Shown here piece after piece: positions 1 to 10,498 of a stretch of 64,000 bases of DNA (position 1 is its first letter; the number at the start of each line of letters is the position of its first letter). The DNA is taken from NCBI GenBank assembly GCA_963565915.1, contig OY751488.1, forward strand, positions 3,906,001-3,970,000. The letters run 5' to 3'. A program made the position numbers and the translations under genes. The notes below the pieces were generated by a model, which made no database searches, was not told where the DNA came from, and worked only from the letters and a program-made list of their open reading frames with translations. Source of the DNA: Entoloma clypeatum (lineage: Eukaryota; Basidiomycota; Agaricomycetes; Agaricales; Entolomataceae).

Positions 1-470
1 TCGGACTTCCGGATTGGATCAAGGACATCCTCTCCCAACAACCCAAGATCAAGTCTTTACCAGACCTATGATCTGCGGCTCATACTATTGATGCTCGCTA
101 CTGGGAATGTCAACAAGAGAAATCCAGAACCAATAAACCCACTCCCAAGTCCGACAAGAAACAATCTGCTCCGAACCAATCCACTGCACAAACATCATCA
201 ACCAAACCCTCTGCTCCCGCTACCGCTTCCGCTTCCACATCCACTCTGAAACCCGACCTCTCCAGTAAATTAGGCAAAGACGGCAAACTGACGTATCAAG
301 AACGCAAACATCATTTCAATAATAACCTTTGCTTATTCTGTGGTAGCGTCGGACACGCTGTCAAGGACTGTCCCAAGTCCACCTCCTCCGCTTCCAAGGC
401 TAAAGGGAAAGCCGCCCAAGTTGGCACACAAGCCAAGGAAAAAGGTAAGGAGATTGAGTCAAAAAAATAG
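1..470 (+). pseudogene. Gag of gypsy element A, C-terminal part
   Basis: Open in the frame starting at base 3, ending at TAG 468-470. It holds the nucleocapsid zinc knuckle C-x2-C-x4-H-x4-C (coded near 330-372) in a Ser/Ala/Lys-rich, basic context. Upstream, the segment ending in DARYWE is typical of the C-terminal part of Ty3-type Gag. One in-frame TGA at 69-71 stands where arginine is expected (CGA to TGA). Gag would form the virus-like particle and bind element RNA. The N-terminal half lies outside the window. The stop follows directly after a run of seven A, so the pol frame may be entered by -1 slippage. Confidence 0.8.
461..470 (+). promoter_or_regulatory. Candidate -1 ribosomal frameshift site at gag/pol junction
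   Basis: In the gag frame the codons read TCA AAA AAA TAG. The last base of TCA plus two AAA codons form the slippery heptamer A-AAA-AAA (X-XXY-YYZ), immediately followed by the gag stop. Slipping back one base continues through ATA GGC into the protease frame, which is open from here to the RT. A plain homopolymer length mutation would look the same. Confidence 0.5.
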
Positions 471-3400
471 GCAGTGGTCCTCATGAAGCATGGTCTGAGG
501 ACTGCATTGACTCTCTCCATGCCTCCGCTCCCATCCCACTTAACGTGTCCACTCTCTCCGATCCAAACTCTTTACATATCAACATCTCATCATCTTTTTT
601 CTCTTCAGATCCTGTCCCAGCACTTATTGATTCAGGATCTACCCACTGTTTTATTGACAATAACTTTTCCTCCGCTTATGATCTTCCGACCTCTGCTATT
701 CTGCCTTTAGAACTAAAGCTTTTTGATGGTTCTTCTAATGCGTTTATCACTCAAGTTGTAACAATACCTATATGTTTTCCTTCAGGTGAATCTTTTGAAC
801 AGGATTTTTATGTTACTCCGCTCGACTCTGCTTCTTCTGTGGTTCTTGGATACAACTGGCTCACCTGCCACAATCCTATGATTGACTGGGTATTGGGCAG
901 TATCACTTTCCGTCCACAGATGCAAAAAGAGCCGTTTCCAACATCGACATCGACCTCCTCCCAAGGTAGGACAGCTACGCTTCCTCCTCTGGAACCTCCG
1001 ATTGTACCTCCGCAGATTTCACTCATTAACGCAGCCGCATTTATGAGGGCATGCAAATTGCCTGGTACACAATCCTTTCAACTTCACCTTTCGACTCCCT
1101 CCGTTTCCGCTCACTCCGCATCCGCTTCCGACACCCCCGACTTGACAAACGTACCCGAGGAATACCACGACTATGCTGACATCTTCAGTAAAGGAAAAGC
1201 AGACACTCTTCCACCACACCGTCCCTACGACCTCAAGATCAAACTTGAAGAGGGCTCCGCTCCTCTGTTTGGTCTGATCTACTCCCTTTCACAAACCGAA
1301 CTCAATGCCCTCCGTGAATTCATTGACGAACACCTCACCATTGGATTCATCCGACCCTCTTCCTCTCCGCACGGTGCTCCTGTCCTTTTCATTCGTAAAA
1401 AGGATGGCTCTCTTCATCTTTGCATTGATTTCCGTGGTCTTAACAAAATCTCAAAGAAGGACCGATATCCGCTTCCGCTCATATCGACAATTCATTCCTT
1501 ACTACTCCGAAATCACTGTTCCACTCACTCGACTCACCCGCAAAAACACACAATGGCACTTCTCCGACTCCGCTCTTGAATCTTTCAACACCTTGAAGAA
1601 AGCCTTTACCACGGCACCTGTTCTTATGCATTGGATTCCCGACAGCCCTATTATTGTCGAAACTGATGCCTCCGACTATGCTTTGGGTGTGATCCTCTCC
1701 ATCCGCATCTCCGACAATGAAATCCATCCGGTCGCTTTCCACTCCCGCACCTTTACACCTCCTGAGTTAAACTATGACACCCACGACAAAGAACTATTAG
1801 CGATCCATGATGCATTCAAGGTTTGGCGTCACTACTTTGAAGGCTCCGCTGCTCCGATTGATGTTGTAATGGACCACAAAAATCTTGAGTACTTTTCTAC
1901 TACCAAGATTTTATCACGTCGACAAGCTTGTTGGTCCAAATACCTCTGCCAGTTCAATCTCATCATCCGCTTCCGCCCTGGCCGTTTAGGTACGAAGCCC
2001 GATCTTTTAAGTAGATGATGGGACATCTACCCTAAAGAGGGAAATAGCGACTATTCGTCCGTCAATCCAAGCAACTTCAAACCCATCTTCACACAAGAAC
2101 AGCTCACCACTTCACTTTGCGCAACAGAGTTATATACACCCATCCTCCGTGCCACAATCATCATGGATATGGATCAGCTCTGCTCCAACATCCTCTCCGC
2201 TCTTCCGACTGATCCCATTTACACCTCTTTCCTCGACAATCCTAATCCATGCTGGATCATGAATGAAGCAGGTTATCTACTCCACAATGGACGTATCTAT
2301 GTTCCCAACTCATCCGACCTCCGTCTCCGCATCCTCCGCAATAAGCACGACCATATCCTCGCTGGACACCCTGGTCAGAATAAGACTATTAGTCTTATCC
2401 AACGAGAATACACTTGGCCTGGAATGCATGACTTCATCAAAAAGTATTGCAAGTCATGTACCACTTGTATGTGTGCCAAACCCCAACATCATAAACCCTA
2501 CGGTCTGCTTAAACAACTCCCTATTCCTGAACGTCCCTGGCATTCTATTTCCATGGACTTCATTGAACCCCTTCCGACATCCGCTGGCTCCGATGCGATT
2601 TTGGTCATTGTAGACTGCCTCACTAAACAAGGCATCTTCATTCCTACCACCATTAATTGCACATCCGAAGACCTAGCAAACCTTTTCGTGCTTCACGTCT
2701 TTTCCAAGCATGGAGTTCCGCAAAATGTCACATCTGATCGCGGACCTGAATTCATCTCCCACTTTTTCCACCCTCTTGCAAAAGCCCTTGACATGAGACT
2801 TCACTTCACTTCTGGATATCACCCTGAAGGCGACGGTCAAACCAAACGCACCAACCAAACACTCGAACAATACCTCCGCATCTTCTGCAACTACCAGCAA
2901 GACAACTGGTCCGCTTTGCTTCCGCTTGCAGAGTTCACTTACAACAACACTCCGAGTGCCACTACAGGTGTATCACCATTCTTCGCCAACAAAGGTTATC
3001 ATCCCGACATTACACTCCATCCGGAACGTGATCTAACATCCGATAAAGCTTGACAATACATCGTCAACTTAGATGAATTACATCAAGAACTAAAGACTGC
3101 TGTCGCAGAGGCACAACAACGTTATCAAGGCCCTGCGGACGTCTGACGTTCTCCGCCTCCTCCACTCCGTGTCGGACAAGAAGTCTTTGTTAAAGCCAAG
3201 TTCTTCCGCACCACACAACCCACCCAAAAGTTATCCGACAAATATGCTGGCCCATTTGAAATCATAGCCCGACCCGGCACGCACTCCTTTACACTACATC
3301 TACCCGACACTATGTGTGCTATACACCCCGTCTTCCACATATCCATGCTCGAACCAGCAACTCCTAACGAGATTCCAAATCGGATACAATCTCCTCCGCC

Positions 3401-3653
3401 TCTGCTCGAGATCGAAGGAGAAACCGAATACGAAATTTCAGAAATCATTGACTCAAAGATCGATAAAAGACGACGATGCAAACTCCTTTACCTTGTCCGC
3501 TGGTTAGGTTATGAAGACACCAGTGAAGAGTTTTCTTGGTTACCCGCATCCGAGCTTGAATGCCACCTTAGCCTTTCCGACCCTCACCACCTTGGTCATC
3601 CTCTGCTTCACCTCCGACTCCGCTTCCGCTCCCGTTCTGCAGCTTCGTTTTAA
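467..3653 (+). pseudogene. Pol of gypsy element A (PR-RT-RH-IN-chromodomain-like), internally deleted
   Basis: Order visible: aspartic protease with DSGST near 629; start of reverse transcriptase with the fingers motif ending KKDRYPLPL near 1470. An abrupt junction near 1480 then joins this to a segment that normally lies after the RT palm. The whole palm, including the YxDD box, is missing and the frame changes there. RNase H follows (TDAS, DKELLA, DHKNLEY), then integrase with an HHCC zinc finger (2340-2480) and a DDE core (SMDF, SDRGPEF, E in the TDGQ-type helix), and a C-terminal chromodomain-like segment to 3653. In-frame TGA codons at 2016-2018, 3051-3053 and 3144-3146 replace CGA arginine. 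The gene cannot make active enzyme. Confidence 0.88.
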
Positions 3654-3810
3654 ATGCTGGCACCACCAGCACAACAAAGCGTTGTCATTCCTAAAGAACA
3701 AGTTAATAACAAAGCGTATAAAGAAATAGAAAAGACTCACTCCGATGGCCAAAAACACATGTCCCCTGCTTTCAAGCAGGAGGTGCAATCCTCCTTCCCC
3801 TGCTCGTAAC

Positions 3811-4068
3811 TCACAGGCATATCCCCTGCAGCCGGACCTTCTTCGCCTCCGCATTCGCCACATCCGCATCCGCATCCACACCTGCAACCGGTTCCTTTGC
3901 CTTCGCTTTCTCTGCCTTCCTCTCTGCTCGTCTCTGCTCTTTCGCCGCCCTTTTCGCCTCTGCGCGCTCCTCTGCCTCCTGCAGCTTCCTCTCCAACTCT
4001 TCGGTGACCTTCTTCTGGTGCTCCCTTTCAGCACGAAGAGTGGCGAGGGGCGAGTTCTCAGCGGACAT
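3811..4068 (-). CDS. Antisense ORF in the 3' region of element A, charged coiled-coil type (85 aa)
   Basis: An ATG-started frame on the strand opposite to the element, between pol and the 3' LTR. The product is very rich in Glu, Lys, Arg and Ala, with a long predicted helix (repeats such as ERKLQEAEER and KAEKAKAKE) and an acidic DADAD stretch. No family is recognised. It may be a chance frame, because the sense strand here is a skewed TCCG/CTC-rich sequence whose complement naturally reads as charged residues. No promoter or second copy is available in the window to test it. Confidence 0.25.
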   Translation of the reverse strand: MSAENSPLATLRAEREHQKKVTEELERKLQEAEERAEAKRAAKEQRRAERKAEKAKAKEPVAGVDADADVANAEAKKVRLQGICL

Positions 4069-4199
4069 AGCGGATAGGTGACGGGATAGATGTTGTGGTT
4101 GGGTGACAAGAGAGAAAAATCACACACAAAGCTTTTCAACCAATGGTCATGTGGATTATCTCATCTGGGCCTCAGGGTTCAGCCCTAAGAGGGAAATAC

Positions 4200-4722
4200 T
4201 GTCATAACCATACGATTCACATCTGACTTATCCAACGACTCCGACAATTCATCCGCTCCGACATCCGCTCCAACAACATTCTATTTATATTTGATTATAC
4301 TTCTACTATGTAACATCTCAACCATACTTACAAGTAGACATATGTTGTTCACTTTTCATTTGCTACTCTCCGTACTCCGAATGTTCCGATGGTCAACTCC
4401 GATATCTGCACATCACTTATAGTAATGCTGATCATTCTAGTCTACTATAAATAGTGTACAAACCTGTCGTAGAACCTCAGTTCAAATATCATACATTACA
4501 CCTCATTCACATCCGTCTCTACTTGCTTTTGAGCATTCTCTCCGTCACCTCCGCTCATCCGCTCATCCGCTCATCTGACATCCACCAATCCAAAATCGAG
4601 GACCACGTCAAAGAGTGGGGCGCAACGCACAAGTTGAAGCCAGGTCCTTTCTGCCAACGTCGCACTTATCGCATCCGCTCCTCCGCTACTCCGCTCCGAC
4701 TCATCCGACGTTTTCCGATGTT
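4200..4722 (+). repeat. 3' LTR of gypsy element A, interrupted by element B
   Basis: Starts TGTCATAACC just after the polypurine tract. A TATA box (TATAAATA, 4446-4453) marks the promoter. The likely end is CGTGACA at 11376, beyond the inserted element B, giving an LTR of about 543 bp with matching TGTCA/TGACA ends. The alternative end at 4580 (CTGACA) is less likely: 4581-4717 keeps the TCCG-rich signature of element A, and the LINE reading frame breaks exactly at 11377. Confidence 0.65.
4718..4722. repeat. Target-site duplication of element B (left copy, ATGTT)
   Basis: ATGTT precedes the left LTR and the same five bases follow the right LTR at 11352-11356, as expected for Ty3/gypsy integrase. 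Confidence 0.85.
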
Positions 4723-5123
4723 TGTTATGCTTAACAAACCGTTCCAAGGTTCGGGCAGAGTATGCAGGAAGTGGAAAGGCGAAGAGCAAAGTGATTGCTA
4801 AATCTAAGGAATCTACTACAGTACAAGAGGTTTATATAGGTACTGACTATAGGCGGTAGCGGATGAGTCAGTACTGCGGAAGGCAGTGCGCATGAGTAAG
4901 GCGACTGCGGAAGGCTATGTACAGTGAGTAAGCTGACTGCGGAAGGCGAGTCAGCGCGGGAGCGAAGTATACTAAAGGGGATGACAAAGTAATGTAATGA
5001 GTCAGACTGGGAACCGAAGGTTGCGAAAGTAGATATTAGACATAGTAAGTTCGTAAGAGGGCACCGAGTCGGGCCGATAAGTAAAAGTTATGATGTGGTC
5101 CTCATACCATAGAGTCCGTAACA
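4723..5123 (-). repeat. 3' LTR of element B
   Basis: Runs TGTTA to TAACA on both strands. Contains a TATA box in element sense (complement of TTTATATAG near 4830), three spaced copies of ACTGCGGAAGG, and two TGAGTCA sites (4864-4870, 4998-5004), the Gcn4/AP-1 type core. Confidence 0.92.
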
Positions 5124-5157
5124 TGTTCCCCTCTCCAAGCTCTGTGTCCTCACAGAG

Positions 5158-5529
5158 TCACTGTCCCCATCCCTTGTTGTTGCCGGGATCGGACCAGTTC
5201 GGACTCTCCTTGAGGCTCCAATCATATATCAACTCCTCGTTGATGGCTACGGCGAGTTCGAGGCCTTTGATAGCCAGTTGAATACATCGATTCTCGATCA
5301 TGAGGGTGCTGGTGTAATTTCCGAGAATTTGTTTTTCCTCGGGAGTCGGGGCGATGGGGAGATTGGACAGCGAGTGAAGCCGGATATGCATCTGGCGATG
5401 AAGGAGGTCGGCGAGGAAAGTTTCGAGGGCGTGGATTTGGTCTCTCATGGAGAGCGCTTCATTCATAAGGGCGGCGATGGCGGGGTTGATGTCGGTGGTG
5501 GAGGTGGAGGTAGCGGTGGTGTTGGACAT
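5158..5529 (-). CDS. ORF3 of chromovirus B, unknown helical protein (123 aa)
   Basis: An intact ATG-to-stop frame in element sense between pol and the 3' LTR, 137 bp after the pol stop. The N-terminus is Ser/Thr-rich. Two amphipathic helices follow (around residues 22-52 and 63-103), joined by a short Pro-containing linker, and the tail is Trp/Asp/Gly-rich. There is no signal peptide, membrane segment or zinc motif. Element D has a homologue at 32308-32676, about 64 percent identical by hand alignment, with the core EALSMRDQIHALET and HRQMHIRLH kept and many synonymous third-base changes. That pattern shows it was translated and selected. It is not a known pol domain and its function is unknown. 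It could be a particle or accessory protein. Confidence 0.75.
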   Translation of the reverse strand: MSNTTATSTSTTDINPAIAALMNEALSMRDQIHALETFLADLLHRQMHIRLHSLSNLPIAPTPEEKQILGNYTSTLMIENRCIQLAIKGLELAVAINEELIYDWSLKESPNWSDPGNNKGWGQ

Positions 5530-5666
5530 GGCAGTGAGGATGGTTGAGAGATAGAAGAAAAAGGGGGAGGCTATATTGGGCAGGGAAAAGGACTAGAGCG
5601 GGGAACTCGGTGTGTGGTTGACTGATGAGGTCGATACTTGTCATGGATTCCGAGGGCTGTCTTTTA

Positions 5667-8600
5667 TCATGGGCGAGATGGGTTCTGCCGATGGAAATCA
5701 CGGATCAAATCTTGAGCGTTCTGAACATTAGCTCGAGGTTCCCATGTGTTCTCTTCTGGGCCATATCCTTCCCACTGGACGAGATACTGGATCTTCCCAC
5801 GGAACTTTCGAGAGTCTAGGATCGTAGACACATGGTACTCTTCTCGTCCTTCAATGATGATCGGATCAGGGCCTGGTTTCCTTTTCTGGATGGCGTACTT
5901 CGGAGTTTCATATGGTGACAACAGGGTCTCGTTGAACACAGGGTGAATCATCTTCCAAGTCTTTGGAAGATCAAGAAGGTACGCGCTAGCTCCTTTCTTC
6001 TCTAGGACTTTGAATGGTCCATGTCGGAGTGCATCAAGTTTCTTTGAGGGGCGATCGGTCCTGATGTTAGTCCCTTCCAGCCACACCTTGTCTCCGATGC
6101 GGTAGTCCCGAGACGGACTTCGCCGTGTGTCAACTGTCTTCTTCATCTGATCCTGTGCTTGTTTCAGTGCGGCATTGGCTTCTTCTCGTGCCTGTTTAAG
6201 TTTTTTCAAGAAGTTGTTGGCCGCCGGATTAGTATCTTCTAACACGAGCTCTCCCTTCCACAGATGTAAACCATAGTTGAGGTAGAATGGGGTGTGCTTC
6301 GTTGCCTGATGTTCTTTGTCATTGTACTGGAACTCTGTGATTGCGATCCATTCAGCCCAATCATCCTGTAGATGGTTGACAAAGTTTCGTAAGAATGCTT
6401 CTGTTTCCTGATGCGATCGCTCGGCCTGTCCATCAGTCTGTGGGTGGTATGTGGTGGACAGGTTCCTCTTGATCCCTACCATGTGGCAGAGTATCTCCAT
6501 GAACTTCGCAGCGAACTGTGGTCCCCTATCGCTGATGATCTTCTTGGGGATCCCATGAAGCTTCCATATCTGATCCCGATAGATCTTGGCTAATCCTTCA
6601 GCTGATAGTTCCACGGTTGTCGGAATGAGGTGAAGCATCTTTGAATGTCTATCCGTGATGACCAGAATTGCGTTTTTTCCATCAGATTCTGGTATTGGTC
6701 CCACAACATCGATCCCTATGTCTTCCCATGGGTGACTTGGTGCTGCATGGGGATGTAGCGGAGCATGTCGCTTTTGTCGGTTAATCTTGTTGTGTTGACA
6801 AGTGTCGCAACCCTTCACGTACTTCTTCACATCATGCAGTATGGTAGGCCACCAGTAGGTGCGAGTGAGGAGTTCATGTGTCCGGTACTGTCCTGGATGT
6901 CCAGCCACTGGTGCATCGTGTGACTCGAACATCAATTCTTGTCGTAATTGTGGATCTGGCGGGACATAGACTCGTTCTCCTGCATAGGTGATCCCATTCT
7001 CCTGCTGATACCAATGAGGATTCTTTTTTAGGCCCTGCACTACTATGTGGTTTGAACCCTTGATGCGTGCAATCCACGGATTTTCAATGGTCGTGATGTT
7101 TCCAATTTTGATGGAATCAGATGTTTCACCCCCTTCAAAGAATTGTTCCTCCATGAACATCTCCATTTGTACCACATCTTCTGATTCCAACCGTTTCAAG
7201 AATAGTCCCTCCTTGAGCATTTGGTCACTGTCCTGTGGTTCGAGTTCTGCTTCATACCAGGGTAAGCATGACAGGATGTCCACTTTCGCATTGGTCTTGC
7301 CAGGCACATGCCGTAATTCGAAGTCATAGTCTTGTAACTTCATTTTCCAGCGTCGCTGTCGTTGATTCAGGTCCTGAGGATGACGGAAATATTCCAGGTT
7401 CTTGTGATCAGTCAAGATCTCGAAACGTTCCCTGGCTTCAAGCAGATAGTGTCTCCAATCTTTCAATGCTTCCACAACTGCCAGGAGTTCCTTGTCGTAT
7501 ATCTCGTAATTCTGTTCGGCCGCGGACATGGTCCGTGACAAGAACGCGATGGGGTGCCATTTGTCGTCTTGCTTCTGAGAGAGTACTGCTCCAATTGCAT
7601 AGCCCGATGCATCGGTTTCAACCCTGAACTGTCCCTCTGGTTTCGGTAATGCCAAGACTGGTGCCGATGTAATTGCCCGTATGAGACCTTCAAAAGCTTG
7701 CTGCTCTGTTGGTCCCCAAGTAAATGCCGTACCGCCTGTGAGCGCAGTGAGAGGTTTTGCGATGTTTGAGTACCCTTCAATAAAACGTCGATAGAAGTTA
7801 GCAAATCCAAGGAACTTCTGAACTTCTTTTTTTGATGTGGGTGCTCGCCAGTTTCGAATTGTATCCACCTTCTCAGTTTCCATCTCAACACGTCCCTCAC
7901 CAACCACATATCCCAATATAGGACATTTCGTTACTTCCCATAAACACTTCTTCTCCTTTAGGAACAAATCATTGTCCGATAGGATCTGTAGGATTTCTTC
8001 AGTGTTTCGCGCGAGTTCTTCCTTGGTTTTGCCGATAACCACGATGTCATCCATGTAGATCACGCAGATACGTCGGCGGATCTGGTCCCGGAATAGACTA
8101 GCCATCATTCGAGAGAACATTCCCGGGGAGTTGCAAAGACCGAAAAACATGACCAATGGTTCGAACAATCCTCGACTGGTGAGGAAGGCAGCTTTCCATT
8201 CATCGCCCTCCTTAATCCAGACATTGTTATAACCCCACATGATGTCCATTTTATTGAAGTAGACCGCATCTTTCAGTACGTCCAAGAGATCGGATATTCG
8301 TGGGAGTGGGAACTTGTCTTTGACTGTGAATTTATTGACCATGCGGTAATCTTGTACCAATCGTTTGGAGCCATCCTTCTTGTTGATGAAGAAGCAAGGG
8401 GAGGCATAAGGGGATTTGGATGGACAGATCTTTCCTGTTGCTAGACCCTCGTCAATGAATGCGTCCAATTCCTCTTGTTCCTTTTGTGTCATAGGATATG
8501 TATTTCCCCCTAGTTCCTTTGGTGCGTCCGGTGTAAGTTCGATACCATGGTCCCATTCCCTCTCCTTTGGGATCTTATCAAAGTTTTCTTTCTCGAAAAG

Positions 8601-9245
8601 ATGAGCAAATCGTTCAACATATGAGGGTCGTTTGGTTGTGGGAGGTGGTGTGGGAGTGACAGCTTCCAAGATAGGGTCTCCAGGCTTCCATTTCTGATCT
8701 GACTTTTTGGGTGCATCTTTGTCGCGCACCTCAACTCGGTGTTTGCGACCATTAAGGTTAATCCTGAAATCCGAGTGTTTGGTTCGACATGTTGTTGGGC
8801 ACCGGTTAAATGTTACCGCGCCGGTTGTCCAATTGATTGTGGGGTTGTGGTGCACCAACCAGTCATGTCCCAAGAGCATGTCTGTTCTCCCAATGTCCAG
8901 TACCATTGCTTCCATGGTTTCCTGATGTGCTCCCAAATCCAGTTTGACTTCGGCAAGTTGGCTTGCTTTCTGTTGTCGATTTGGTGATCCATCCGCATTT
9001 AGAATTGCTATGGGTGGTATTCCTCGCGTGGGGAGGTTCTGTTCGTGTACTATTCTGGGATGGATGCATGTGCGTTCACATCCGCTGTCAACCTCAGGTC
9101 GGATAACCTTTGGTCCTTGTCATGTTTTGAGCTGAGCTAACAGCCTGATTTCTCATCTTTTCGGAGGGTTATCTCCCTTCACAATCTTAGTTGACGCAGC
9201 GGCTCGCTTGGCAGGGATGACATAGGTTCTATTGTCTGCAGTCAT
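5667..9245 (-). pseudogene. Pol of chromovirus B (PR-RT-RH-IN-chromodomain), two nonsense codons
   Basis: The frame runs from ATG at 9245 to 5667 with TGA at 9153-9155 and 9120-9122 (both CGA in element D). Domains in order: retropepsin-like protease (VDSG near 9090); reverse transcriptase with catalytic IYMDD (8040-8060); RNase H (TDASGYAIG, YDKELLA, TDHKNLEYF); integrase with HHCC zinc finger (near 6940-6780) and DDE residues (IDVVGP, SDRGPQF, TDGQAERSHQE); and a C-terminal chromodomain (EEYHVSTILD to VQWEGYGPEENTWEP). In chromoviruses the chromodomain directs integration to modified histones. From 8936 to 5667 the frame is uninterrupted. The closest relative in the window is pol of element D, about 95 percent identical in protein. 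Confidence 0.9.
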
Positions 9246-9295
9246 ACAAGGCAAGCAAGTCCGTTTAATAGATAAGGGTCGCGACTTAGCGTCGT

Positions 9296-10498
9296 TTAAT
9301 CGGACCCTTTGGGAAAATCCTTCTTGTCGGCTTCTAAGATTGTGGTTTCATCATTCTCGGCATCTTCCTCGGACACCTTCCTAACCCTTCCGGAGTTCTT
9401 CTTCGGCTTGTGGCAGTTGCGCGCGATATGGCCTTCTTGGTCACAGTTAAAACACTTGCGACCATCTTTCTTCTTTGGAGCGCTACAGTCTTTAGCCAGA
9501 TGACCGAAGTGTTGACAGTTGTAGCAACGGGCTACTCCTGCTTTGTCGATCTCCATGGCCTTGCCCTGACCACCATAAGTGGTACCCGATCCGGTGCGCA
9601 TGTCGCCGCCACCTCGGATGACCAGTGCATGTCCTTCCATCTGTCGTCCCTTGTTTCAGATCTCCTTTGCGTAATCGGTGTACGTCTTGCCATCGCTGGC
9701 CACTTGTTCAGAGATTCTGCGGTTGACGTTCTTCTCTAGGATGTATTTCCCAGTTTCTTCGCCAAGGTTTGACAGTTTCAAGAGTTCTTCAAATTCATCC
9801 AAGAATTCATCAACAGTGCGTTTCTCTTGTTTCAGGACTTCGAGTCTCGCTTTGGCAGCGACCGACTTGTTGGCAATGGAGAATCGTGTGGCGATGTCAT
9901 CGGAAAAACCTAGCCAGGTGATGTTCTCATTGTCAATGGCAAGAGCATCTAACTTGTTACTGGCCCAGTGTCTGCCGGACCCTTCCATCATGCGGGATAG
10001 TACCGCAAGAATCTTCTGATCGTCTGTGAGGCTCTTTTGGAACCTGATGTATAGTTTGGTGGCTTTCCACCACTCGTCAAAGGTGTATCTGTCCTTGAAC
10101 ATCCCAGGATCCTTGATGATCTTGGATGTATCCATTGTTTGTACAGCTGGAGCTTCTGCCATGTTTAGAGTCTGCGGAGGAGAAGAGGAGTCGGGTTGTT
10201 GGGATGAAGATGGGGTTCGGGATACAGGTAAGGATTGAAAATGAGTCCCTGTTCTAGGCATCTGTTCGATATCTGACTGCACGGAGTCAAAAGTAAATTC
10301 GTCAGGGGACTCATCGGCGGAATCGGTGGCAAAACGTTCAGAGTATTTCCTCTGTAAATCTCTAAGGAATCTCTGTTCCTGCACATCTGTTGGTCTCGAG
10401 AAGGGGTCAAGTCTCTCGTTTCGTGCCCAGTGGTTGTACTTGGTCTGTTGTTCTTCGGTGGTGAAGTGGGCGTAGATCTGCTGCTTCGAGTAAGACGT
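9296..10498 (-). pseudogene. Gag of chromovirus B, start lost and one nonsense codon
   Basis: Homologous to the 400-aa Gag of element D. The codon matching D's start ATG is ACG (10496-10498). A TGA at 9656-9658 replaces CGA. The capsid-like core (FDEWWKATKLYI, ILAVLSRMMEGSG) is followed by two zinc knuckles of C-x2-C-x4-H-x4-C type (CYNCQHFGHLAKDC and CFNCDQEGHIARNC, near 9530-9400) and an acidic tail. Gag forms the particle. The frame is -1 relative to ORF1, and pol is again -1 relative to gag. Because ACG can become ATG by CpG deamination, the D start might even be secondary. Confidence 0.85.

Larger units (their letters stand above)
1..4722 (+). mobile_element. Ty3/gypsy element A (3' part; left end outside window)
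   Basis: Plus-strand Ty3/gypsy retrotransposon entering the window inside gag. Visible order: gag with zinc knuckle, protease, broken reverse transcriptase, RNase H, integrase, a chromodomain-like end, a 3' non-coding part of about 550 bp, a polypurine tract (AAGAGGGAAATAC just before 4200), then the 3' LTR. The LTR is cut at 4722 by element B; its last bases are probably 11352-11376. The LINE ORF2 resumes directly after 11376, so A most likely inserted into the LINE, with GTCAC (11377-11381) as candidate target duplication. The left copy of that duplication is outside the window and cannot be checked. The element is dead: an RT deletion, a frame change and four in-frame TGA codons. Confidence 0.9.

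Noticed and set aside
4571..4717. Possible LINE RT fragment on the minus strand (PHSLTWSSIL-like reading)
   Set aside because: The match is short and needs frame changes. The TCCG signature and the TGACA end at 11376 fit the LTR of element A better.
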